Origin: Spirodela intermedia
Taxonomy: Eukaryota; Streptophyta; Magnoliopsida; Alismatales; Araceae
DNA: 64,000 nt
Assembly: GCA_902729315.2 (NCBI GenBank)
Contig: LR746272.1
Span: 3,382,035-3,446,034, forward strand
Direction of reading: 5' to 3'
Translations under genes and position numbers: made by a program
In this document: positions 36,201 to 48,400 of the stretch, one piece after another
How the letters are laid out: each line of letters opens with the position of its first letter
How positions within the stretch are numbered: the first letter of the stretch is position 1
The notes under the pieces: generated by a model
Seen by the model: only the letters and a program-made list of their open reading frames with translations
The model's database searches: none
Told to the model about the DNA's origin: nothing

Positions 36201-38263
36201 GGGGTTTCAATTGTGCAGCAGTCAATGTAATTCTTCATTAAGTTTTACCGGACAGATTGCTATTTCTATTCTTGCACATGCCATCCCTTAACTGATTGGC
36301 TGTTTATAGAGGACTAGCCTCTGTTTGTCAAACATCCTCATTGGAAACCAGGCAGCTGCTTTCATTGGGTCAGGAACTTACGAAGTACCTTTTCTCTTTG
36401 AGCTCTTTGATCAGTCATCTCTTACATTGGCCACCATCTTCTAACAAAATGCTAGAAGTCTAGCCAAAGTCGATTGGCTTTTGACGTCAGCTTTTGAAGC
36501 TTCCATCCTTTGGGCTGTAAAAGCACAAGTTCCAGTGTAACTGTGACTAGAATTCCTTATTTCATTTTCTTTGGGGTTTAGAATGAGCTGAGTTCCTTAG
36601 AAAGCAGGGTTTCAAGCCATTGAGCCAAACAACATGCTAGCTGAAATCTATTTTACCCAATCAGCGCTCTAAATTCGAATATTTTACAATTAACTCCAAT
36701 TACATGGAACTGAGCCCTATATCATAGTGTGTGTACTATATCATAGTGTGTGTACTATATACACTTATACAGTGACACTCAATAAATGGAAAATTTCTAG
36801 CCTAATCATACTATATTAACAAGGACCTAAAACTGTTCGTTCTTGTGTCAATAAATGTCATTAAACTTGTCAGATGTGATTAACCATAATTTTATGACAT
36901 TCAAGAACACCTCTGGTTGATTATAGTGTTTTTAAATTTAAGATTAGTTTGGATTCGAGTTTAAGGTTTTTCTTATATCCATGGTTGTTGGGAAGTGAAT
37001 CGGCATGTATTTACTTGCTTTTTTTCATCTAAGAAGCATAATTGCTTTCTTTTTCTGTGTTTCTGGAAGGCAACTAATAGGATCAAAGGTGTGAAAGCTA
37101 GGGAAGGAATCACAAAGTTCTGTTTATTCTGTTATTAGACAGGTCAAAGATAATTATTGAATCAGGGAAATAGCTTACTAACGAAAATCGCATTCACAGT
37201 AATACAAAGGGAGTGAATACTTGAGAATCGTTCCTGAAGGTCAGAAATTACAAACTATCTAGATGAAAGATAAAACGAGGGGGATGAGAAATGAAAGATT
37301 ATTTGTCTTAAAGGTGATTAAATTAGTCCATGGCCCTTACATGGTAGAGAAAATATAAAAGCTTTCTATGACGCATAAACCTTGTGATTCAGGCGCTCAT
37401 CAATCCGTTGGGTGTTTTGATCGATTTTTTAGCCGAGTCAGACCTTTTCTTGATGTCGAAGGTGATAAAACAGATGAATTGAGAAGAGCGTGCACCAAAA
37501 CTGGTTTATGAAGTTAAAGATGCTATATCAACTGAGTAGTAGGAATGATGCTGATACTAATATGGGTTTAATTCTTTGCCTTAGTGAAAATGTGCTTTTC
37601 CCATGTTCTTTGTTGTGCAACTGTACTTAGATATGATATTTCTATGGAGATCTTGACAACTGGGCATTGTATGCCAGAAACTGTGAACTTCCTCAGCGGA
37701 ACGCTATGCAGGCTATGAGATATCTAGATGCCACAATACAAGCCAATTGTTTTTGCAGATTAATGTGTAATTGGCCCCTTCTGAAGTAATCTTAGCCTTG
37801 AGACATTTAGTTTTCACTTTTAGATTATTTGATGATAATAAAAAAATTGAACTTGACTAAAAAAAATATAGACCTGAGCAAAGTTCAAGACGTGTGAAAC
37901 ACAAAGGTCTGACAAGCCTTCGTCCTTTCCTGTTAGCACCTGTGGACTTGATGGATGAAAAGTATCTGTTTCCTACCTGTTTTTCAAGCATCTGGTTGGT
38001 GGAATTCATGTACATTGGTTGTAATTGTTTGTGGAATTAAACATTCTCCCGTATAGTTGATAGAATTTAATATGTGCTCGTAATAGTTTGAAGATTTCAT
38101 TTTTGCATTCTTTTTAGCTTGAAATTGTTCTCTATATGTTTTTCTTCTCATATTTTTTGGTTCATGTATTGGTCAACAGGTTGTCAGAGAGAACGAGGAG
38201 CCTGAGGAATTTCTCAGTCATCTGTTCACTTTTCACCCGGCTAAAAATAGCAGGAAGCTTTAG
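33256..38263 (+). CDS. MKP1: MAP kinase phosphatase 1 (dual-specificity phosphatase)
   Basis: Two exons, 33256-35142 and 38180-38263, give 656 residues. The dual-specificity phosphatase domain spans about 92-240. It carries the catalytic HC(X5)R motif HCSRGTSRS with Cys183 and Arg189; Asp149 in LRDQPGED is the likely general acid. MYRMAPHSxYDPLHLVPK and DSRGAF, the plant MKP1 signature, follow at about 254-286 and lead into a gelsolin-like region (VYLWVG; VYVWVG). Next is a Ser/Thr-rich stretch. The final 27 residues (VVRENEEPEEFLSHLF...) come from exon 2. MKP1 dephosphorylates MAP kinases such as MPK3/MPK6 in stress and immunity; this is family knowledge. The open frame extends 25 codons upstream without another ATG, so Met at 33256 is the start. 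It is somewhat shorter than Arabidopsis MKP1. The 3.04 kb intron carries an inverted copy of exon 1 sequence. Confidence 0.94.
34957..34999 (+). repeat. Inverted repeat arm 1 (in MKP1 exon 1)
   Basis: This 43-nt exon segment encodes part of the second gelsolin-like strand (ARGMGTHGAKRVY). Its reverse complement, with five mismatches and no gaps, recurs at 35332-35374 in the intron. Confidence 0.9.
35332..35374 (-). repeat. Inverted repeat arm 2 (in MKP1 intron)
   Basis: Reverse-complement copy of 34957-34999 lying 190 bp inside the intron. In the pre-mRNA the arms could pair over 43 nt with a loop of about 330 nt that contains the 5' splice site. Confidence 0.9.
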
Positions 38264-38518
38264 CAGATAAAAACATAGTTGATACGAATTCATGAGACTC
38301 TTGCAATGAATTTGCTTCCATAAAGATCACAAATCCAGTAAACATTCAATTATTAGGCGGATGTGCAGCACAAACTTCAGGCCATCTCTGAGGACAACTC
38401 CGCCTGCCAAACTTGGGCTGATGGGAAGTGGACTTGCCCTTGGTTTGTTTCACTAGGCCTCTTGACTACAAGAAACAGCAACACAACCAGCGCCAATGGT
38501 GTTGGAGTTACAACAAAA

Positions 38519-38524
38519 ATAAAA
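38519..38524 (+). terminator. Possible polyadenylation signal of MKP1
   Basis: AATAAA about 255 bp after the MKP1 stop codon. Position fits a plant 3' UTR; nothing else confirms it. Confidence 0.35.
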
Positions 38525-38700
38525 TTTCTTGGGATAACTCCTTGTCAATATTGCTTATGGGAGTTCACTCTCCACCTATGCTGCCTTCTCGTCTCATTAG
38601 CCATGGATTATCATTTGAACCTTTGACTGTAGAAGTAATCCCTCTTTGTCCTTCATCCTAACTGTTGACATATATCTCTAATATCTCATAGGGACTGTAG

Positions 38701-38980
38701 TAGTTAGTCGAAGCTTACCTAGCTCATTCACGTGCTTAGTTGTAGTTAGTCTAAGCTTACCTAGCTCATTCACGTGCTTAGTAGTAGTTAGTCTAAGCTT
38801 ACCTAGCTCATTCACGTGCTTAGTAGTAGTTAGTCTAAGCTTACCTAGCTCATTCACGTGCTTAGTAGTAGTTAGTCTAAGCTTACTTAGCTCATTCACG
38901 TGCTTAGTAGTAGTTAGTCTAAGCTTACCTAGCTCATTCATGTGCTTAGTAGTAGTTAGTCTAAGCTTACCTAGCTCATT
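38701..38980. repeat. 42-bp minisatellite, about 6.7 copies
   Basis: Units start at 38701, 38743, 38785, 38827, 38869, 38911 and 38953 (the last partial). The unit holds TAGTTAGTCTAAGCTTACC and AGCTCATTCACGTGCTTAG. Copies differ by only a few bases, so the array is young. Units 1-5 carry CACGTG and unit 6 has CATGTG. Because 42 is a multiple of three, the minus strand stays open as a 14-residue repeat, which I do not regard as a gene. A further degraded unit lies near 39045-39085. Matching CTCTAATATCTCAT..GGAC.GTAG flanks occur at 38675-38700 and about 39005-39031. Confidence 0.95.
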
Positions 38981-39825
38981 CCTAATTGCTTGCTCGACAG
39001 TATGTCTCTAATATCTCATCAGGACCGTAGCATTTGTAGTCTTTCCATGTCAAGTGCTTAGTAGTAGTTTGTCTAAGCTTACCTATGCTTACTTTGATTG
39101 TCATCGTCTACAGTAAGCGACTTTCTCATTGTAAAATCACTCTATTTGCTCAAAGGGTTTATTCCTCGTACATAGAATTATGTTTATGGAGGGGAGGCCA
39201 ACCTCAACAAGGTTCTGAGCCCATTATATTTTTGGTGAAGAGTCTTCATTGTTTTTCCTTGGATTACCTCACTAGTCCTTGATTGGACAGCATAATACTG
39301 TGGAGCATGAGAGTTGGTGGTGCAAGTATCCCTTAGATGGGGTGATGCATGCCTCTACATGCATGCCATATTCCCCCACCTAGTAGTGCCACATGTCATC
39401 GGAGTTTTGTTGGCTTCAGAAGTTTTGATTTTCTTAAAAGATTTTGATGATGACAAACATGCATAACAAAGTTAAATGTATCTAATTATGATTATATTTT
39501 TTTTTGTTATATGTGGGAATATTTCAACATATGGTTAGGCTACATTAAGTATAAATTTATTGAAAATATTATTCATATTAGTTTAATGATTGTGTTTGAC
39601 ATTCACTTGGAACTAGGAATAACAACAAAAAATCTACTCAAAATCATTACTTACGTCAACATCTTCAATGAAAATGAAAGAGAAAAAATCACATTATATA
39701 ATTGACAAAGAACTATCATTGTGAAAGTTAAAAACAAAAATAAGTATAGGAATACAAATAACCTTATGAAGACTAAAATTTAGAAAAATGTAGGTCACAA
39801 AAAGGATCTTAGATGATTTAAAAAG
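38981..39825. other. Spacer between minisatellite and copia element
   Basis: No gene. It begins with the degraded right flank of the 42-bp array. It turns AT-rich near 39400, where GTTGGCTTCAGAAGTTTTG resembles an LTR start also seen near 7852. Confidence 0.4.
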
Positions 39826-40010
39826 TGTTGAGTTTGATGTATTCTCCATCAAGATGAATACTTTCATAGGGAAGGCAATACAATATTACCAAAAGAGAGT
39901 TTTGGGACACATCAAAGAATTAGGGCTTCACTCTTTCTTCAAATAGTTGGGTCTAGTTTTAACTAGACCCCTTGGCATGGTTACATTAGGCTGCTCAATG
40001 TTGGGCTGAA
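39826..40010 (-). repeat. 3' LTR of the minus-strand copia element
   Basis: It shares TTTGATGTATTCTCCATC, GGGCTTCACT.TTTCTT, ATAGTTGGG and TTTTAACTAGACCCC with 42768-42940, in the same order and orientation. The exact outer boundary toward 40030 is uncertain because the two copies differ by insertions. Confidence 0.8.
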
Positions 40011-42767
40011 AGGAGATAATGTCTAATGACGCTCCCACTCAAGCTAGTGAATGTATAACGTCCATTCCTAACTTAGAGACTAAGTGTCAAAATGTGTGCT
40101 GATGTAAGCTTTTAGTTAGTACATCAGTAATATGATTTTTTGTGGCAAAAAAATATTTGTTAATTTTTCCTCTCATACCATTTTTTGTGAAATGTTTGTT
40201 GATCTCTTAGAGCTTGGTGTGATCATGTTTTATAGGATTGTGAGATATGTTCATGAAAGATTTGGTGAAGATTTGTTTTCACTCATTAGTCAATCATGGT
40301 AGACCTTTAGATCTTATAATATGATCTTGACCCATAGCAATTTACGTACACTTCGAGCCTTCACTCTAAATTCTACCTATGTGCTTGATGTTGCTATGAC
40401 ACTTTGTTTTCTTTCTCAATGTGATGGGTTTTTTCTTTGAGAAAGATGCAATATCCAAATGTAGATCATCAATCAATTATAAAACTTGAAAAATCACCGT
40501 AAGTATAAATCTCAACTTTAAAACCACTTCTTCATTTAAACAATATACTTTTGTAGATTTTACCCTTATGATAACATGATAGTTGATAGATTGTATTTGG
40601 GTGTATTTATTTGGGGTTTTGCATGAATTGACTAACTATACTTGTGGGATAAATTATATCAGGTCATTTATGTAAGAGATTGATCAGTCACCTAACCAAC
40701 CATTGACACATCACCTAGTCCACTTTGTTGGCTTCATCTATATCACCATGTTTGACATTGGCATCTAAGAGAGTAATAGATGGTTGACAAGTTGTCATGT
40801 ATGTCTTCTTCCAAAGGTCCATAATATATTTGTGCTTAAGAATAAATATAACATTTCTTCAGTGAGTTAATTCAATTTTTCTAGTGTTTTTATTTCAACT
40901 TCTATTTTCAAGTACTGATTTAAATGCTCTTTTTATTTATCATCATTTCTAGTTATGATGATATCATTGAGATACATTAACAATATGACAGGTTTATTTG
41001 AAGATGCATGTTTCATAAAGAGTTTATAGTTTCCTTGATTTATACCCTAGTGCATGCATAACTTGCAAAAGGCATTCAAACCAAGCTCAAGGTAGTTGTT
41101 TTAGTCCAAATAAGGATTAAATACAATGTTCACAGATAAGTTTGCTGTATATCTTGTGGGTCCTTGATAAACACTTTTTCACTTAATTCTACATAAAAGA
41201 AGATATTTTTGTCAAAATATCTTAAATTCAAGTTAAAATTTTTAAGTAATAAATTCCATAACTTTATGTATATTCCTTTACAACTAGGTGGGTTTGTATC
41301 ATTCTATACTTACATCAATTGTGTATTTCACCATGTAACCTCATTTGCAACTAATGGGTCTTTTTGTTGTTGGTTATGTCACTAGTTCCTAAATTTTCTT
41401 TTCTCTAAGGCATCCATCCCTTTATTCATAGCTTGTTTTCATTGTTTACTAGAGAGTGAATCATAAATAAATTATGTGATAGTAATATTATTAAAGTTAG
41501 TAATAAGGCTCTATGAGAGGGTGATAGATGGCCATATGATAGTGAGGGTCTTTTATATATGCTACTATATTCCTTAGCTTTTTTTCCTAAGGGCAATACA
41601 TAAATCATCATTTCCATAAATAGGTAGATTAACACTCTCATCATCTTCATGGCATTAGTTTTCAAGAGGATTTGACTCACATTTAACTTTAATAGTAATC
41701 TCTAGGTGCAGTTCTTGGACATATGTAGATTCAAGTTAATTGATGTTGGTATGACAACTTGTGTGAGATAGAGATAGAGATAGAGATGAGCTGTCTCTCA
41801 AAATAATACTAGGCTATAGAATAGGGGTGGATAAGTTTATCAATAGAGTATTCTCTTTAGAATTTTAAACTACCTGAATTTTGATCAAGATGGATGATAA
41901 TCTACTTGCAAAAATTTGCATTTACTAAGTATTGTGATTCACTAAATTTTATTCATTGATGATTCTTTTCTTCTATGACTTGTGAAATCATTATACTCAA
42001 GAATGTGAGTTGTTCAATACTAAGAATTTGAGATCATATCAAATCGAATTTAGGCCTTAATCTCACTAAGAACTCATATGTACTTTATTTCTCTAATGAA
42101 TCTCAATAAGCACTGACATTTATAGGGTTTCTCACTTTCACATTTGTGTACTGATCATATTCATGCCACAACAACTATAATTGATTATCATACTTTGATA
42201 TAGATCTATCTGTCTTATATTTATAGTCCTCATTTCGAATTTGAAGATTTGTGATTCATCCTTTGCGTTTGAAGTCGTAATTTTAGTGATCATTCCACTC
42301 AACAACCATCCAGCATTCCTAGAATCTAGTCTATCCCATGCTGTAAACTTCATCTTCTTGTTGTGGCCTTGTGATCCATAGGTGATTCAGCATTCCTTTT
42401 CCATTCATTTCTAGTTTGATATACTGAGGCAAATCAAAGTAGTTATTTTTCATCTAATTTTTCTATTTGTGAAGTATTTGGTAGTTCCATGAACACTTGA
42501 AGCTGATCGCTGGCTTCAACTCATTGATACATTGAAGTGTTAATGGTGTTTCACATTGAAGTAAGTTGTATTCTACAGAGCACTCGTGTGGTTTGAATCA
42601 AAAAGTTAAGATCACTAGAGAAGATTAAACATTAACAGAAAAAAAGAAGTATTGTGGTGACAGAATGGAAACTCTAACACTGGAAAAATCAGTACTGATG
42701 AAGAGAGATGCTTAGGACAAAATCAACATAACATGAAAGGAATAATCACACCTAAGCTTTGATACCA

Positions 42768-42940
42768 TGTTAACTTTGATGTATTCTCCATCTAGATCAA
42801 AGTTGTGTAAATAGACTTTCATTAGAAGAGAGTTGGACTCATAAAAAAATTTGGGCTTCACTTTTTCTTATAATAGTTGGGATCTGATTTTAACTAGACC
42901 CCATTACTTTGTTGGGCTGAACTGCTACATGTTAGGCTGG
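42768..42940 (-). repeat. 5' LTR of the minus-strand copia element
   Basis: Partner of 39826-40010. Its inner edge is fixed by the adjacent primer binding site at 42756-42767. The distal edge is approximate. Confidence 0.8.
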
Positions 42941-44280
42941 TCCAATTTAAGAAGAAAAAAAGGAAACAGACATCAAAATGGGATGTCGTATGATAACAAT
43001 AAACATAAATTCTGATCATATTGAGGAGCTTCAAGGCTATTCCAACAATGAGAAGACAATAAGCTGATGAGCAATTCTTAATCAAAAACTTAATTACCTT
43101 CAATCAAATTGCAACGATAAATGAAAAGGATGTGAAAAATCAAGTACAAGTCAATTTATACTTTTAGTTGAAATTTGAAAGGAACTAAGCACTTTGTAAT
43201 CAGCAGTGGTAGATTGCCAAATTATCAAAAGCCAAGCATTAGGTATCCTTGGAAAAGTGGAAATTATATAGTGTTGTGCAGTTCCACGTCAATGTTATAA
43301 AATGACATATTGGTTCATATGCTAAAGACCTTTAAGGTTCTTGTGAAGCTTGTTCTATCTCCCTAGAGTTATCACTTGAACCACACATGGTCACATGGTA
43401 GCCTCCTTTCTTCTACATGTTTTGTGTCATGCCAAAGTGTGTTTCTTTTCTCTGTCTATCCCAATAGTATCCTCGAGGTTACAATGCACCTCCCTTGAAA
43501 CCTTGCTCCATCTTAACAATGCTGTTTGCCTAAGCCATGGATGATGCACGCACAATCAACACAAGAGATGAATCGATTCTTAATATATTAATCATCCTTT
43601 TTATTTTTCTATCTTCAAAATACTGTCATAAATGAATCTGACGAAATCAAGAAAAGAGGTAAAGACACATCATTTCATAAACCGTTCAGCTGCACCTTGG
43701 ACTATGTTCACTTCTGAAATCACTATTTTAGTTTCACAAATCTCATTCCAATAATATAACTATTTATATGGGATTAGCACCCTTTTCCAACATAGATTTT
43801 GTGAGTCTATATCACTCATTAGATTTCTAGGATTTCTAGCAACACACTACAGCAAAAGCTCCATGAGTCTCTCTAGCAATCTATATAGCATAAGTTCTAT
43901 GAGTCTATTTATCTACTAGATTTAAAGATCTAGTCAACCTTTCCAACAGGTAATAAATACTTCAAGAATTCTTCATCGTTTCCATTCGCAACATAAATGA
44001 TAACAAATATTCAGCTCAATTGTACCGTCATCTTCTTGAAGAATACAATAGCTGGCTGCAGAAGAAGGCAGATGAGGATGAAACCTTTAAAGATGCCGAG
44101 CAGTAGTTAATCTTCTGGTGTTGCAGGTGTTTGGAGGTGTGGAATGCGGCTAGGCTTCTTGTAGGATGGGGGAGATGTCTTGAAGACTCGCCACGAATGA
44201 ACAAAGAGAAAATAGATGGAAAAAGAGAAAAAGATAGATTGTGACAAATAATGATCATACGTTGAAAAAACAGACAGAAT
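42941..44280. other. Spacer without an identified gene
   Basis: AT-rich, non-repetitive DNA between the copia element and the repeats before the MBD gene. Frames are short and unconvincing. Confidence 0.45.
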
Positions 44281-44282
44281 GT

Positions 44283-44440
44283 GAGAAACAAACGGAAGAT
44301 CACGGTGGAAAATTTGAAACAAAAGAGGAGAAAACAAATGGAAAATTGCGACGGAAAATAAGCAATGAACGAGGAGAAACAAACAAGAGATCATGAGGGA
44401 AAATACGGATAAACGTTGAGAAAGAGACGTTAGATCATCA
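44283..44440. repeat. Purine-rich imperfect tandem repeat, ~46 bp
   Basis: Three diverged units begin GAGAAACAAACGGAAGATCA (44283), GAGAAAACAAATGGAAAATT (about 44328) and GAGAAACAAACAAGAGATCA (about 44374). The strand is strongly A+G biased. The minus strand is open across it, but the translation is low-complexity and not supported as a gene. Confidence 0.6.
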
Positions 44441-44499
44441 TGTAAAAGATAGAGGGGCAAAATAGGAGAATGATCACGACGGCCACTCAAATTTTTGCT

Positions 44500-44760
44500 G
44501 CAGAAGATGAAGAGAAAGAGAGAATCAACTTGATGAGCCGTCTGCTTTACTGCCTTCTCCATTTACTCTTGTTGAGTAGAGAAAGAGAAGCGGATGGAGG
44601 AACCATACTCAGCGTCATCTTCCTCCATTCATTCATACTGAGAAGAAGGAAAACGGCTCTGTGAGCCATCCTCTGCGCCATCTTCCTCCATTCATTCTTG
44701 CTAAGTAGATAAAGAAAAACAGATCGGTGGATCCTCCTCCGCGCCGTCTCTCCTGCCTGG
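44500..44760. repeat. Imperfect 62-63-bp tandem repeat
   Basis: Segments containing CTTC(C)TCCATTCATTC followed by TGAGAAGAAGGAAAACGG-like sequence recur near 44553, 44616 and 44679. About three to four diverged copies are present. They lie 700-1000 bp upstream of the MBD start codon. Confidence 0.6.
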
Positions 44761-45489
44761 ACCTCCAAAGAAAACGAACAGAAGACAAAGGAGAAGGATC
44801 ATTTTATTGACTCACGTCACCTTCGCTAGATCAAGCCTATCGAGGGGTTGGATACCTATAGATGTTCACGGGGCTGCCTTATACCATGGACCAGCATGAT
44901 ACGCCATGTAGATATGTACAGGAACATATTGCGACACGGTAATGTGCACTACATGTCGATCAAAATGGATCTGTGCAATGCGATTTCATAGAGTCAGTTA
45001 CGGCAAGCGTGCTGGACGGAAGGCTGGTGTGGGGGCCTCTGTTTGAGAGCCCAATACTCTGACTAGGACAAACGTAATGCTTGTCTGTGTTGGCAACCAT
45101 GCTGAAGAAATGAAAAGGCATGGAATCCTTAGGCTGGACACATGTATGGATCATTCATTTCCAAGGGTTTGGGTTACGTAAAGGGATCCGGAAGCGACAG
45201 ACGACCGCCAGGAACCGACGTCACCCCGAACGGATGCGTCGTTTTGTCTTGGAAAGGCCGCCGGACAGAGATTTACACTCGTCAGCGGGGGCGAAGGTAT
45301 CCAATACCATTCCGCTCCTTTTTCTTTACTCTTTCTCCCCAAGCCCTAGCGTAACGTTCCGTCACTCCCATCGTAGCCCATTCGCCGTCAGCATTCCCCT
45401 ACTGCAGTTCCCGGAGGGGGCTGCTGCTCCGTCAACCGTACCCTCGTTTTTGTTCTGTGAACGGCCCCGAGTACGACGTAAGGTGCATC
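44761..45489. other. Upstream region of the MBD gene
   Basis: The DNA becomes GC-richer toward the MBD start. An in-frame extension upstream of the ATG has no other ATG, so it is taken as 5' leader. No TATA box stood out. Confidence 0.45.
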
Positions 45490-48400
45490 ATGGACCCTGC
45501 GACTTCCTATGACGTAGCTTTGGCAATAGGCAGCCGCTCAGAGTCTCCTCAACCTCCTGCACCTATGGCGGAAGTGACGATGGAGCCCTCCGTGGTACCC
45601 TGCGATCCTTACCCACCAGGAATGCTTCTTAGGGAGACCAAACAGGAAGTCCCCAGCCTTGAGTATGACGTGAAGGATAATCAACCAGATGCAGGCGGAA
45701 CTTTGACGTCAAACATGGTTGGACGAATATCGGGGTCAGAGCACGTTATGCAGCCACAAAGTGGGGAAAGAAACTCATTCATTTCTATCACACCAGTGAT
45801 TTCACGGGCGACCAAGGTAAAGCCCCCACCGACATGGTTGCCCGATGACTGGTACTACGAAGACATCGAGAGGAAATCGGGTAGATCAATTGGTAAAATA
45901 GACCGGGTACTCCTCTGAACCTAGTACCTTATTTGGTACAGACACTCCTGTTTCGTGTTAACTACTTTCCTGAGCATCTTGTTTTACAATTGCATGTCCC
46001 TTTCTCTTAGATTATGCCTGTCAATATGTTTCTTATACAATTATGTTCAAAGATTTCTTCGTCGAGACATAACGGTTCTAGGTAGTGTTGGGCCTAGCAA
46101 CATGGGGGGGTGGGGGTGAGGAAGGAGGTGGCGGTATTGAATTTGTGCGTACTCAGCGACAGACTCAGATGAGCTATACCACTGGTTCAGGTAGTTGTGT
46201 ATGTGGGTACTATGAGTTGCGATGCAGAAGTATTTCCAGACAACCTGAGACTTCGGAGAATCCCACCTTCGGCTCACAATAAAACTGCACTATAAATCAT
46301 GGGTACTATGATATGCTATACCCTAAGGTTACCCTCAATAATTTCGAGAAAACGGATAATAGTTCGTGATTGTGGAACGATGATGAGGAAATCTTCTCTT
46401 CACCTATATCATCATCATTTCTTCATAGAAGTGTTGCACCTGACCCTCAGTCTTGGCTCTTCCTGTTTGAACATATCTTCTTGAAGGTCATTACTAAGCA
46501 AAGCACAATCCACTGGTGCCAATTCAGATGGGACAGAAGTCTCAAGATATATGTGCTTTCGGTAACGTTTTTGCCTAGAGAAACTAAGACTAAGCCATTG
46601 GCAACTAGGCTTGCTTGCACAACAAAATGTTTCTCTTAAAAAGTTCATTCCCTTTAATCTTCATAATATTTGTTCTTACTACAGTAAGATAGCTGTAACT
46701 ATTTCAACTTTTACTAGTTTAGCCATCATCTAATAATTCTATTGTTAATCCATAATCATTAGATTTTCTTCTCTAAGACAAACTCTTCTCCTTATTCATA
46801 TTGGACATAGTTTGTTTCAAAGGTACACAATTAACTTCAAATCTTGTAACCATCTTTCTATGGTAAGAATTGCTCAAGTAAAATTTGTAGTGTCTTTCTT
46901 GACTTTCTATTTCCATTTCCATGCAATTGATGATGTTAGTAGAAAGGTCATGGTAACTTAGTCATTTTAAGCGCCCATAGTTTTCTAGTGCTGAGATAGC
47001 ATGCAATTTTGACCACCATGTGGAACCTAATTCCATCACCACCACCAAATTGGCATGAAATTTTTCTCAATTTTATTTATGATTTTTTAGATATTGGCAT
47101 TGTCTTATGAGCCATACTAAAGGATGATGCTCAAATCATTTGTCCTTGGTTCAAAACTATTGTTGAAGTGAAGTTTAGTAACCCATTAAACATATCAAAG
47201 TAGTAAATCTTTATCATCTGAAAGTACACGTTCATTTGAAACTATGCCGTTTTGGTTTAATCAATGTAAAATAATGATTGAAGAATTTATTCTTTTCTTT
47301 TCCTAGTATGTTTCTCTAAGAAATTTTACTTCTCTAACTACATATAAATCCTATTAAACTACAACAGCCTCCCATTATCTTTATATTATTGTGCTAATCT
47401 TGCATCTTGTAGTATTCCCAACTAGAACGAAAACCAGTAGAATAAATGTATTTATCTACAAAAAAAATTATTTAGTTTCACAAATACTTTGAATGCTACT
47501 CAATTCCTTAATACAATTTTTACATCTAATGGCATCTATGTTCCATTTAAGGGTTTTAATATAGACACACCATTCATACACATTATTTTTCTCAACATTT
47601 CTGTATGTTGAGACTTGCATAATTGATATCACTTGGAAAACATTCTAAACTATGATATATTCCACATTATCCACTATCCGAGTTCCAATATAGGTCCCGA
47701 TTCTTTATAACTAATACCATTTTTATACCTTAGATATCACAACCACAAAGGTATGTTGGCTAACTAGGGTAGGATAGAAGTTCAAGAAATGTGGGAAGGT
47801 TGTTTTGGGGTTTCCTATCAAACCACATGAGAAGGTATAGATTGTCAAAGAAAGTTTGAACTTCAGACTCTTAGTAGAATGTGTAGGGAATTCGTGAGTA
47901 GACTGATAATGTTGATTTTGAGGATCATTTTGTAGTGTACACCAAAAATGAACATAGGTTAAAGAATTTGGTCTAACGGGCCAAATTAAAGTCTTGGGCT
48001 AAACATTTAGGCTTGAATGAAGAAGATGTCATCAACATATATTTCAACTATCAACGCATGATTTTCCTTAGTTTAAGGTTTTTTGTTAATTTTGACACAA
48101 GATTATGCTCTTTTGAAATTATGAAACCAAGGAATTGTTGGCTACTAATCTTCTCTTATTATTAAAACTTTTCCTTCCAAAACTAACTTATTTTTGAATA
48201 CCCATTTGGTGCTAGTTTTAGATCTATTTAAGTAAACATAGGGTCAAAAACTTTGTAATTTAAAATTTATCCAGCTCTTCTCTCATTGATCAAATTTAAT
48301 TTTTATTCTCTAATACTTTCTCTGAATTTTGGAGGCTAGTGCAAATTAAGTATGCTCTTTTCTAATCTAAGATTTAGTTTTCACTCTTTCAACATTTCTT

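Larger units (their letters stand above)
39826..42940 (-). mobile_element. Ty1/copia element with both LTRs, coding region decayed
   Basis: Two related LTRs in direct orientation flank a copia interior on minus. The 5' LTR is about 42940-42768 and ends ...AACA. A primer binding site TGGTATCAAAGC follows at 42767-42756. The 3' LTR is about 40030-39826. The interior, read minus, shows an integrase-to-RT linker at 41680-41426 (YGHLSPSHRALL), reverse transcriptase at about 41150-40900 (LKQLPRAWFG-like, YLNDIIIT where YVDD is usual), and the RNase H end at about 40260-40030 (NPIKHDHTK, SKLGMDVIHS). A GAGTGGGAG tract precedes the 3' LTR. The interior is only about 2.7 kb, shorter than a full copia element, and stops are frequent. 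Confidence 0.88.

Noticed and set aside
38678-38941. Minus-strand 14-residue repeat protein over the minisatellite
   Set aside because: It exists only because the 42-bp unit is divisible by three; there is no promoter or start context.
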